Positions 1 through 6,927 of a DNA stretch of 11,016 nucleotides are shown one piece after another (the stretch's first letter is position 1; the number at the start of each line of letters is the position of its first letter). The DNA is taken from the NCBI GenBank assembly GCA_016285615.1, contig JAEERB010000076.1:1-11016 (forward strand). The letters run 5' to 3'. The notes under the pieces were generated by a model that was given only the letters and a program-made list of their open reading frames with translations, was not told the DNA's origin and did no database searches. The position numbers and the translations under genes were made by a program. The stretch is from Bacteroidales bacterium. Its GTDB lineage: Bacteria > Bacteroidota > Bacteroidia > Bacteroidales > WCHB1-69.

Positions 1-1
1 C

Positions 2-3000
2 GGTTACCTGTACAACTGGCCTGCAGCAATGAAGGGAGCATCAGCTACGGATGATTATCCGCATCCCTCTGGAACCGATGTGACTTCAAGTGGCATACAA
101 GGTGTTTGTCCTGACGGATGGCATTTGCCCAGTATGTCGGAGTATATTCTGCTGACAGGTTATGCCATAGGCTTCGAAGATTGGAGATACCCGTGTAATA
201 CGGAAAATGATGGCATTACAGTGAAAGCCTTAGCCTCCTCTACAGGCTGGAACAGCAGTACGGTTGATTGTGCTGTGGGTAATGAACAGGCAACTAACAA
301 TGCGGTTGGTTTTGCCGCTATGCCAGCAGGTGTTATGGATGCCGATCCAGCTAATAATTTTAGCGGCTTCGGTACCAAATCTCTGTTCATCACCACTTCC
401 GCATATCCAGAACAAGACAATAATGTTTGCATATGGGGTATGAGATATGATGGATGGGGAAGCACTGAGGCTAGTGCATCTAAAGCTACGGCTGCAGCTG
501 TTCGTTGTGTGCGCGGTGCAGGTACTACTCCTGAATGTGAGACCTCGATGGACTATACCATCAATATGGGTAACAGTGCAGATTTTGGTCGTGTAACCAT
601 CAATAGCACCAATGCCACTTCCGCTTCTTGGAAAGATTCCAACGATGTGAAGATTGGTACTTGGGTGAGTGGTAAGACCGATATTCTGCCTGTGGGCAAA
701 TATACAGTTGAGCTGACAGGTATTTCTTGCAACAAAACCCTTTCGTTCGAAATCCTCTCGAGCCCCATTTGTACGGTTGAGTCTGTGAATAGCAATGAAA
801 CTGGCAGCAATGGTCAAATCAGTCAGTTGAAAGACGTTGAGAACCATACCTACAATGTGGTTCAAATTGGCAGCCAGTGCTGGACAAAAGAAAATATGAG
901 GTCGAAGACTTACGCTGGCGGCGATACACTTGGTTATATGCATGTGGTTTCAGATTATCCTCATTACGATTATCCTAATGGCATTGCTGCCAATAGTGAT
1001 ACATACGGTTTGCTTTACAACTGGTATGCTGCCATGCATAATGTTAATGCCAGTGGTGCTGAACCCTCTGGTGTGCAAGGCATCTGCCCGGATGGTTGGC
1101 ATGTGCCTAGTGCAGCTGAATTTACGACTCTTTCTAATTATGTAAGTAGTAAAGAGTCATTCTGGTGTGGTGATGATGCCACCAAGATTGCCAAGGCCTT
1201 GTCGGGCAATACTGGTTGGTTGGATAAAACGACTCTGGAAGCAATAGCAGCACAGGCAGGTATGGAAGGTGAATTGAGTGAATGTATGGTCTCATACGAC
1301 TTGACAACCAACAACGCTACTGGATTTTCGATGACAGCCGCCGGTATATGTAGAGGAACGACGTATAATTATGATTTGCAACCAGGTCTTTCTTCATTTG
1401 GTTTGGCGGCCGTTTTATGGACTACTTCAAGTTCAAATGATTATTCAGCTGTTGCATTGAATTGGTACGGCTTTGGCGAAACAATAAGTTCTGCAGAATC
1501 AGGTTCGTATAAAGAAGGGTATTGGTCTGTTCGCTGCGTACGTGGTGCAGGCAACAACACACCGTCTGTTACTACAGCAGCAATTAGTGATACTAATTGT
1601 ACATCAATTATTTGCGGTGGTAATGTTATTGCTGACGGTGGTTCTGATGTGACGGCTCGTGGCGTTTGCTGGGGTACTGCACTTAATGTTCTTGATATTA
1701 ATCACAACCATACGACCGATGGTACAGGAACAGGAGAGTTTACCAGTGAGATAACTGATTTGGTAGCAGGTACGACCTATTACATCCGTGCATACGCTAC
1801 CAATGCTTTGGGTACTTTCTACGGTGACACGATTGTGTATACGCACACTGTTGAGATAGACTATACCGTGAATATGGGTAATAGTCCTGACTTTGGTCGT
1901 GTAACCATCAATACTGCAGATGTTACCAGTGCTACTTGGAGAAAAGGCGACGAGGTGATTGGCACATGGACTACCAAGACGGACATCTTACCTGTTGGAA
2001 CCTACTCTGTGGATATTACTACTCCGTGTATTTCCACGACCATTTCGGGTATTGAAATTCTTTCAAGCCCCATCTGTACTGCTGATGCTGTGGGTGCCAA
2101 TGAGGGTGCTTTCACGCCTTCCTATTCAGGTACTTATATCAACAAACTCACCGATGTTGATGGTAATGAATACCAGGTTGTTCAGGTTGGGACACAGTGT
2201 TGGTTGAAGGAAGATATGAGGACCAAGCGTTATGCTGATGGCGTTGCAATCACTTCTGCTTACTCTGATAATGCGACCTCAGAACATGTGCCGCATTACG
2301 TCAACCATTTTACATACGTTGACAATCATATTCAATTAATTGATTCTCCAGAATTGTTATACAATGGTTTTGCAGCATTGAAAATGAATTTTGAAGGCAG
2401 TGATGCCAATCCTTCTGGTGTTCAAGGTATATGTCCCGATGGTTGGCATGTGCCGAGTATGACCGAAGTGAATGCACTTTCTATCTATGTGGGTGCACAA
2501 GAGGAATATGCTTGTGAAGGCGATGCTTCCAAGCTGGGTAAAGCCTTGGCATCAAATACAGGTTGGTTGTATGATGAATCAGATGAAGCGTTCACTGCTT
2601 GTTCGATCGGAACAGATTTAAGCACCAATAATGCCACAGGATTATCTTTGTCTGCATCAGGTATTGCCGCCGAATTTCCTTTGGCAGAAGGTCTTGTTTC
2701 TGGTTATTGGACTACAAGTCCCAATCCTGATAAATACGATAATAATGGAGGTAGTAGTGGCCCTAATTTAATCGGTAAGGAATTGTTCTTAGTGGCTGCA
2801 TTTTCTACAAATGACAATTATAGTCAAAATACCTGTGCTAAAGTTGGTTTCATGGGTGTTCGCTGTGTGCGTGGTGCAGGTAACAACACACCTTCAGTTA
2901 CTACATCTGCAGTAAGTGATGTTACAGGCACTACAGCAACGAGTGGCGGTAATGTAACTGCTGACGGAGGCTCAACTGTCACTGCACGTGGTGTTTGCTG

Positions 3001-5944
3001 GAAGAAGGATAATAATGGTTTTTATGACAAGTTCCCCACTGTTAACGATAGTAAAACCACCGATGGTACAGGTTTGGGTGCCTTCAGCAGCACTCTTACT
3101 GGTCTGGAAGCAGGTGCTAAGTACTATGTGCGCGCCTACGCTACCAACGCCTTGGGTACGTTCTATGGTGACACGGTAAGCTTTATTGCAACGACGGCGG
3201 CAGTTCCTCCTACGGTAACTTTAATATCGGCAGGACCTAATGCTTTCTCAACAACTGATATTCAAATCATAGCTGAAGGATTAGTTGTTGATGATGGTGG
3301 TGCGGATATTACTTCAACCGGTATTTGCTGGGGAGAAGAGCCAGGACTTACAATAGAAGGCAGCGATCATGCTTCAAGTTTTATCTCTCAAGAAACATAT
3401 TTCGTTTCTTCTTCAACTGGCACCTTGGTTGATTGTAAAGATTATTATGTACGTGTTTATGCCACTAATAATGCTGGTACAGGCTATAGTAATGAAGTTA
3501 AGGTAAAAGCAATGTTGCCTTCAGGAGTAATTGAAACAACTATAGAGGGTTATAACACTGGTCGTGAACAATTGGGTAATTCAGAACACTTCGGTCAAAT
3601 TGCTATTACACCACATGAAAACGTTGATAAAGTAGTATGGAAAAATTCAACGGGCAACGAAGTGGGCAATGGTCCAATTACCCCCGTTCTTCCTGTAGGA
3701 GTTTATGATGCTACTTTTTATCATGAATGTGATGGAGTTTATTATGAGTTGAATAAGTATGATGGAGAAAATACAGCATTTTATGTCGATGAGGAATATG
3801 CAGACATGTATAAACCATCTCCAGAATATTATATTCCTGCTAGTCCGATATGTCAGGTAAGTACAGTTGGAGATAACGAAACAGCCTACAGCACAACCTA
3901 TTCAGGTACTTATATCAATAAACTGACCGATAAGAGTGGTAATGAATACAATGTGGTACAAATTGGAGAACAATGCTGGATGCGCGAAAACTTGCGTACT
4001 ACGAAGTATGCTGATGGCACCCCCATTGTTTTGGGCACGGATCGTTATTACCCCGACAATGATACCAATAATGTTGCTGTCTATGGTTCGCTCTATAGTT
4101 GGTCTGCTGCTATGCGTGGTGCAGCTAATAGCAATGCTAATCCTAGCGGCGTACAAGGTGTTTGTCCTGAAGGATGGCATGTTCCTAGTCGTGCTGAATG
4201 GACTCAACTTACAAGCTTTGTTAGTGGAGCTAAAAGGCTTCGTGACAATAATAAATATTATTATCGTTGTTCTGATACAGAAGCAGAAACGGATATTGCC
4301 AAATCTTTAGCTTCTACTACGGGTTGGCAAACAGGCACAGCAACTTGTGGTATAGGCAATTCGCTCCTTCAAAATAACTATACAGGTTTTTCGGCTATGC
4401 CAGCTGGTGATAATGGATCAAGAGGCGATTTTGGATATAGTGCTTATTTCTGGAGCAGTTCGACTGAATCAGACGATGCCGATAGTTATGCATATTTTAA
4501 TGGTGTTAATTATGAAGTTTCACAAGTTGTTACTGCTTTAAGTTCTAAGAATGATGGTATGTCTGTCCGCTGCGTGCGTGGTGGCGCTGCCTCTCTGCCC
4601 ACTGTTAAAATCTTATCAGCAGCAGCTGGTAGTGCACTGGGTGGAATTATAGATGATGGTGGCGCTACAATCACTGAAAAAGGTTTTTGCTGGTCACAAA
4701 CCTCAGGGCCAACAGTTTCATCCGCTCATGCAGTTTCCACTTTCGAAATGGATACATTTAATATCAATGCATTCTGGGCTCCCATCAGCGGTTTGGATAC
4801 TTGTGTTAAATATTTTGTGCGAGCTTACGCTACCAATAGTGCTGGTACTGCCTATAGTGATGAGGTTACAGTAACACAATTGGTTTCATTAGGCATTCAT
4901 GGTGGTTATTTTGGCTATTCTTCTAATTACGGAAATAGTCCAAGTTTCGCTAGTATTCGTATTGAAAATGTGAAGGTAGACAGTCTTGCATGGAAAACAA
5001 GAGCAGGTCAATATATGGGAAGTTGGAGAGGCCCCTCGGAAGTTTTGCCTGTGGGTGAGTATTTCATTCATGTTTACACCAATTGCAATGGTGATTGGTA
5101 TGGCGATGGTGCAAATCAATCAAGTTATACCGCTCCTGAATTAGCCGCATTGTATCCTGCCGACCCAGACAGAGGACTTCATGTTATCCCTGCCAGCCCC
5201 ATCTGTACGGTAACTTCCATTAATACTGCCAATGAGACTGCTTATTCAGCTTCTTACAGTGGAACATATATCAATAAGTTGACCGACAAGAGCGGTAATG
5301 AGTACGATGTAGTTCAAATTGGTGAACAATGCTGGATGCGTGAGAATTTGCGAACAACTAAATTCGATGATGGTACCGACATTGATGCGGCTAATTATCA
5401 TGCTACCGATAATGTGGCAGTTAAAGGTTATGTGTACGATTGGTTGGCAACGAGCAATACTGCGGCTATTTGCCCCGATGGTTGGCATGTGCCGAGTGCC
5501 ACTGAATGGACAAAGCTCACCGAATATCTGAGTAATACCTATGATCCGCATTCCCCGTCATTTGAAAGCCACTATCCTTATCGTTGTGAAGGGTCGGATG
5601 AAAATTCTATTGCTAAGTCATTGGCTTCTAAAGCTACTGATTGGCCGTATGAATCAGCAGATGCCTGTTCGATAGGCAATACTGACTCGTATATTGTTTA
5701 TAATACTCCGACTGATCCTAGAACTTTATATAGATATGATTTTAATAACCGCACCGGTTTCAATGCAGTGCCTGTAGGACATTGGTATAACGGTGGCATG
5801 GATAGCGTTGGAAAACAAGCTAACTACTGGACTTCCACTGCCCAAAAGTATATGAACCTGGATTACACCAGTTCTACTATCGTTGAACAAACTGCAAATG
5901 AAGGTTCATCACCCGCTTATTCTATCCGTTGCGTTCGTAACTAA
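2..5944 (+). CDS. Giant modular multi-FISUMP surface/secreted protein (5'-truncated by window edge)
   Basis: The reading frame is open from base 2 to the TAA at 5942-5944. The first in-frame ATG (29) is internal: the residues before it, GYLYNWPAAM, match the interior of later copies (YGLLYNWYAAM, YGSLYSWSAAM), so the true start lies upstream. At least 1980 residues remain. Five FISUMP domains (TIGR02145/Fib_succ_major type) are visible through QCWxxENxR, CPDGWHVPS, SLASxTGW, NNxTGFSxxxAG and a final VRCVRG. They lie at about 2-520, 817-1551, 2131-2880, 3907-4588 and 5264-5941. Between them are Fn3/Ig-like modules (ARGVCW ... YYVRAYATNALGTFYGD) at about 1552-1848, 2881-3197, 3198-3515 and 4591-4884, and a third module ending in SPIC. 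FISUMP proteins are usually exported and of unknown function; an adhesin or glycan-binding role is inference. The protein ends on a FISUMP domain (SIRCVRN), with no C-terminal T9SS sorting domain. The signal peptide or lipobox would be outside the window. Confidence 0.93.
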   Translation, partial: GYLYNWPAAMKGASATDDYPHPSGTDVTSSGIQGVCPDGWHLPSMSEYILLTGYAIGFEDWRYPCNTENDGITVKALASSTGWNSSTVDCAVGNEQATNNAVGFAAMPAGVMDADPANNFSGFGTKSLFITTSAYPEQDNNVCIWGMRYDGWGSTEASASKATAAAVRCVRGAGTTPECETSMDYTINMGNSADFGRVTINSTNATSASWKDSNDVKIGTWVSGKTDILPVGKYTVELTGISCNKTLSFEILSSPICTVESVNSNETGSNGQISQLKDVENHTYNVVQIGSQCWTKENMRSKTYAGGDTLGYMHVVSDYPHYDYPNGIAANSDTYGLLYNWYAAMHNVNASGAEPSGVQGICPDGWHVPSAAEFTTLSNYVSSKESFWCGDDATKIAKALSGNTGWLDKTTLEAIAAQAGMEGELSECMVSYDLTTNNATGFSMTAAGICRGTTYNYDLQPGLSSFGLAAVLWTTSSSNDYSAVALNWYGFGETISSAESGSYKEGYWSVRCVRGAGNNTPSVTTAAISDTNCTSIICGGNVIADGGSDVTARGVCWGTALNVLDINHNHTTDGTGTGEFTSEITDLVAGTTYYIRAYATNALGTFYGDTIVYTHTVEIDYTVNMGNSPDFGRVTINTADVTSATWRKGDEVIGTWTTKTDILPVGTYSVDITTPCISTTISGIEILSSPICTADAVGANEGAFTPSYSGTYINKLTDVDGNEYQVVQVGTQCWLKEDMRTKRYADGVAITSAYSDNATSEHVPHYVNHFTYVDNHIQLIDSPELLYNGFAALKMNFEGSDANPSGVQGICPDGWHVPSMTEVNALSIYVGAQEEYACEGDASKLGKALASNTGWLYDESDEAFTACSIGTDLSTNNATGLSLSASGIAAEFPLAEGLVSGYWTTSPNPDKYDNNGGSSGPNLIGKELFLVAAFSTNDNYSQNTCAKVGFMGVRCVRGAGNNTPSVTTSAVSDVTGTTATSGGNVTADGGSTVTARGVCWKKDNNGFYDKFPTVNDSKTTDGTGLGAFSSTLTGLEAGAKYYVRAYATNALGTFYGDTVSFIATTAAVPPTVTLISAGPNAFSTTDIQIIAEGLVVDDGGADITSTGICWGEEPGLTIEGSDHASSFISQETYFVSSSTGTLVDCKDYYVRVYATNNAGTGYSNEVKVKAMLPSGVIETTIEGYNTGREQLGNSEHFGQIAITPHENVDKVVWKNSTGNEVGNGPITPVLPVGVYDATFYHECDGVYYELNKYDGENTAFYVDEEYADMYKPSPEYYIPASPICQVSTVGDNETAYSTTYSGTYINKLTDKSGNEYNVVQIGEQCWMRENLRTTKYADGTPIVLGTDRYYPDNDTNNVAVYGSLYSWSAAMRGAANSNANPSGVQGVCPEGWHVPSRAEWTQLTSFVSGAKRLRDNNKYYYRCSDTEAETDIAKSLASTTGWQTGTATCGIGNSLLQNNYTGFSAMPAGDNGSRGDFGYSAYFWSSSTESDDADSYAYFNGVNYEVSQVVTALSSKNDGMSVRCVRGGAASLPTVKILSAAAGSALGGIIDDGGATITEKGFCWSQTSGPTVSSAHAVSTFEMDTFNINAFWAPISGLDTCVKYFVRAYATNSAGTAYSDEVTVTQLVSLGIHGGYFGYSSNYGNSPSFASIRIENVKVDSLAWKTRAGQYMGSWRGPSEVLPVGEYFIHVYTNCNGDWYGDGANQSSYTAPELAALYPADPDRGLHVIPASPICTVTSINTANETAYSASYSGTYINKLTDKSGNEYDVVQIGEQCWMRENLRTTKFDDGTDIDAANYHATDNVAVKGYVYDWLATSNTAAICPDGWHVPSATEWTKLTEYLSNTYDPHSPSFESHYPYRCEGSDENSIAKSLASKATDWPYESADACSIGNTDSYIVYNTPTDPRTLYRYDFNNRTGFNAVPVGHWYNGGMDSVGKQANYWTSTAQKYMNLDYTSSTIVEQTANEGSSPAYSIRCVRN
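547..5941 (+). repeat. Higher-order duplication inside the giant gene: (Fn3)-SPIC module-FISUMP units
   Basis: The gene is built from repeated units of roughly 1.0-1.7 kb: 547-1551 (SPIC module + FISUMP, no Fn3), 1552-2880 (Fn3 + SPIC module + FISUMP), 2881-4588 (two Fn3 + SPIC module + FISUMP) and 4591-5941 (Fn3 + SPIC module + FISUMP). DNA identity is high in patches. The same 22-base run starts at 2121 and at 3897 at the entry to FISUMP copies 3 and 4. The stretch coding for DKSGNEYxVVQIGEQCWMREN is nearly the same at about 3931 and 5287. The ATNALGTFYGD segment recurs near 1798 and 3142. Copies 4 and 5 are closest to each other. This indicates growth by unequal recombination or segmental duplication. 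Confidence 0.85.
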
Positions 5945-5966
5945 CACTTCCTTTTGATTATACGAT

Positions 5967-5997
5967 AAAAGCAGAGCCGTCGGCTCTGCTTTTTTTT
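5967..5997 (+). terminator. Rho-independent terminator after the giant gene, possibly bidirectional
   Basis: GCAGAGCC at 5971-5978 pairs perfectly with GGCTCTGC at 5982-5989 around a 3-base loop. The stem is extended by A-T pairs (AAAA at 5967-5970 with Ts from 5990) and followed by a run of eight Ts to 5997. It begins 22 bases after the stop codon. The stem reads equally well on the minus strand, with only four Ts on that side, so it may also end the convergent higBA transcript that stops at 6051. Confidence 0.9.
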
Positions 5998-6050
5998 GTG
6001 CATGTGTGCGGGCTGGGAGCGTTTTCGGGACGGAGAAAAAGAATGTTATG

Positions 6051-6389
6051 TCAGATAGTAGCCGCTAAATGGGTTGTTGTTATCCATGGACTAATGTTAC
6101 GGATAGAATCAAATCTTGTTTTGACTGTTTCTTTTGTTCGTGCGGTTTGTAGGTTATATCGTGCCTGCATATTTAACCAATGTTCAGCAGGTGTACCCAA
6201 TGCAGCTTCCACTAATAGCGCAAAATCTGTTGTGATATTCCGCTTCCCATTAAGTATCTCGTTCAACATGGTGTAAGAGATGGCAATGGTCCTCGCAAAA
6301 TTCTTTTGAGAAATGTTCCTGGATTTTAGTTCCTCTTTCAAAATTTCACCCGGATGGATGGCTGTGTATGAAAAACCGAGATTGCTCAT
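6051..6389 (-). CDS. higA: HigA-family antitoxin, XRE-type helix-turn-helix
   Basis: 112 residues. It opens with the family signature IHPGEILKEEL (11-21), followed by a helix-turn-helix at about residues 27-46 (SQKNFARTIAIS...LNEILNGKR) and then NITTDFALLVEAALGTPAEHW (51-71), which is diagnostic of the HigA/VapI antitoxin group. Known family role: it binds and neutralises the HigB ribosome-dependent mRNA interferase and represses its own operon. It starts 7 bases after the toxin stop codon, on the same strand, in the toxin-first order usual for higBA. The tail after about residue 84 is not part of the recognisable family core. The stop TGA is at 6051-6053. The gene is clearly more AT-rich than the secreted-protein genes to its right, consistent with horizontal arrival of the module. 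Confidence 0.93.
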   Translation of the reverse strand: MSNLGFSYTAIHPGEILKEELKSRNISQKNFARTIAISYTMLNEILNGKRNITTDFALLVEAALGTPAEHWLNMQARYNLQTARTKETVKTRFDSIRNISPWITTTHLAATI

Positions 6390-6396
6390 AATATCC

Positions 6397-6711
6397 TTAT
6401 CTATAGTGTTTCGTGATTTCCAATATGTTACAAATTGTAATGATGGGGTCTCTTTTTTCCTCTATTAAAAATTCCAGTCTGTACTTTTTATCAATCCGTA
6501 TGGATGATATTCCTTTTTTATTTCCTGACAAAACTTCATAATTCAGTGAATTTAAGACATATAGGGCTTCAATGTTAGGAGCGTCTGCCAATGTGATGAT
6601 CCTCTTCACATAATTCCTTACCACACTCGGTTGAAAACGATGCTTTTTATCGGAACATTTTCCATTGTAATAGAGTTCTGACAGATATTCCTTGTCAAAT
6701 TGTATCGTCAT
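6397..6711 (-). CDS. higB: HigB-family toxin, RelE/ParE superfamily mRNA interferase
   Basis: About 104 residues from the ATG at 6709-6711. The core reads like HigB: YVLNSLNYEVLSGNKKG (51-67), then SIRIDKKYRLEF (70-81), and a C-terminal IT..NILEITKHY, matching the family pattern L..LKG.RKG.WS.RI...WRI.F....DV...DYH. Family role: a small endoribonuclease that cleaves mRNA on the ribosome and is held inactive by HigA. A longer form starting at TTG (6721-6723) is in frame, but that TTG is the last three bases of the probable -7 promoter box, so it would not be transcribed; the ATG is preferred. No Shine-Dalgarno sequence is visible. The K-K-Y-R stretch, where RelE-type toxins carry catalytic or RNA-binding residues, is intact, so nothing suggests a dead toxin. 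Confidence 0.92.
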   Translation of the reverse strand: MTIQFDKEYLSELYYNGKCSDKKHRFQPSVVRNYVKRIITLADAPNIEALYVLNSLNYEVLSGNKKGISSIRIDKKYRLEFLIEEKRDPIITICNILEITKHYR

Positions 6712-6720
6712 ATTACGCTG

Positions 6721-6728
6721 CAAAAATA
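6721..6728 (-). promoter_or_regulatory. -7 box of the higBA promoter (near-leaderless start)
   Basis: The minus strand reads TATTTTTG, matching the Bacteroidota -7 consensus TAnnTTTG. It ends only 9 bases before the higB ATG at 6711, so a start site at the usual distance gives a 5' leader of only a few bases. No clear TTG -33 box is present; the position expected for it falls inside the inverted repeat at 6746-6762. Confidence 0.6.
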
Positions 6729-6745
6729 CAAATCTTTTTCAATAG

Positions 6746-6762
6746 TTCACTATAATAGTGAA
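6746..6762. promoter_or_regulatory. Probable HigA operator: perfect 17-bp inverted repeat
   Basis: TTCACTAT-A-ATAGTGAA is a perfect palindrome of 8-bp arms with a one-base centre. It lies 17 bases upstream of the -7 box of higBA, where the -33 element should be. HigA antitoxins repress their own operon by binding such dyads; that this dyad is the HigA site is inference from position and symmetry. Confidence 0.65.
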
Positions 6763-6927
6763 TTTTTTATTTTTATCATTGCAAAAAAATGAATAATTTT
6801 AATAAAAATATAATTTATTGAAAAATAATTGTAAAAACAAACATCCCTAACGCAAGGAATTTGAAATCGAATCCTTTCAAATATCTGATTATCAATTATA
6901 AATTGTAAATTATAAATTGTAAATTGC
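6763..6927. repeat. AT-rich intergenic stretch with a 7-bp-period array (AATTRTA)
   Basis: No gene is visible. Bases 6887-6926 form an array with exact 7-bp spacing: a GATTATC unit, four AATTRTA units with R alternating A and G, and a partial AATTG. Because of the alternation, a 14-bp block (6898-6911) is repeated exactly at 6912-6925. The array ends one base from the stop codon of the minus-strand gene at 6928. A weak hairpin, ATTTGAAA (6859-6866) with TTTCAAAT (6875-6882), has no T tract and is not a convincing terminator. Confidence 0.75.

Noticed and set aside
230..943. Long minus-strand open frame (237 codons) opposite the giant gene.
   Set aside because: It lies wholly antisense to well-supported FISUMP coding sequence, shows no family motifs, and is explained by codon bias of the plus-strand repeats.
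5800..6050. Possible diversity-generating retroelement: FISUMP C-termini (SVRCVRG) resemble C-type-lectin-like ends of DGR variable proteins.
   Set aside because: No template repeat, reverse transcriptase or Avd gene is visible in the window, and differences between copies are not confined to adenine-derived positions. The copies look like ordinary duplicated domains.
5998..6276. Small plus-strand frame (92 codons) after the terminator.
   Set aside because: It overlaps the 3' part of higA in antisense, follows a strong terminator, and has no recognisable domain.
6721..6723. TTG as the start codon of higB (four residues longer).
   Set aside because: The TTG is part of the probable -7 box TATTTTTG and would lie upstream of the transcript start; the ATG at 6711 fits the family N terminus better.
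6859..6882. Hairpin ATTTGAAA/TTTCAAAT as terminator of the propeller-protein gene.
   Set aside because: The 8-bp AT-rich stem has no following T tract on the minus strand; too weak to call.
6887..6926. CRISPR array or attachment-site direct repeat.
   Set aside because: Units are 7 bp with no spacers, and there are no cas genes or integrase; the structure is a short-period array.
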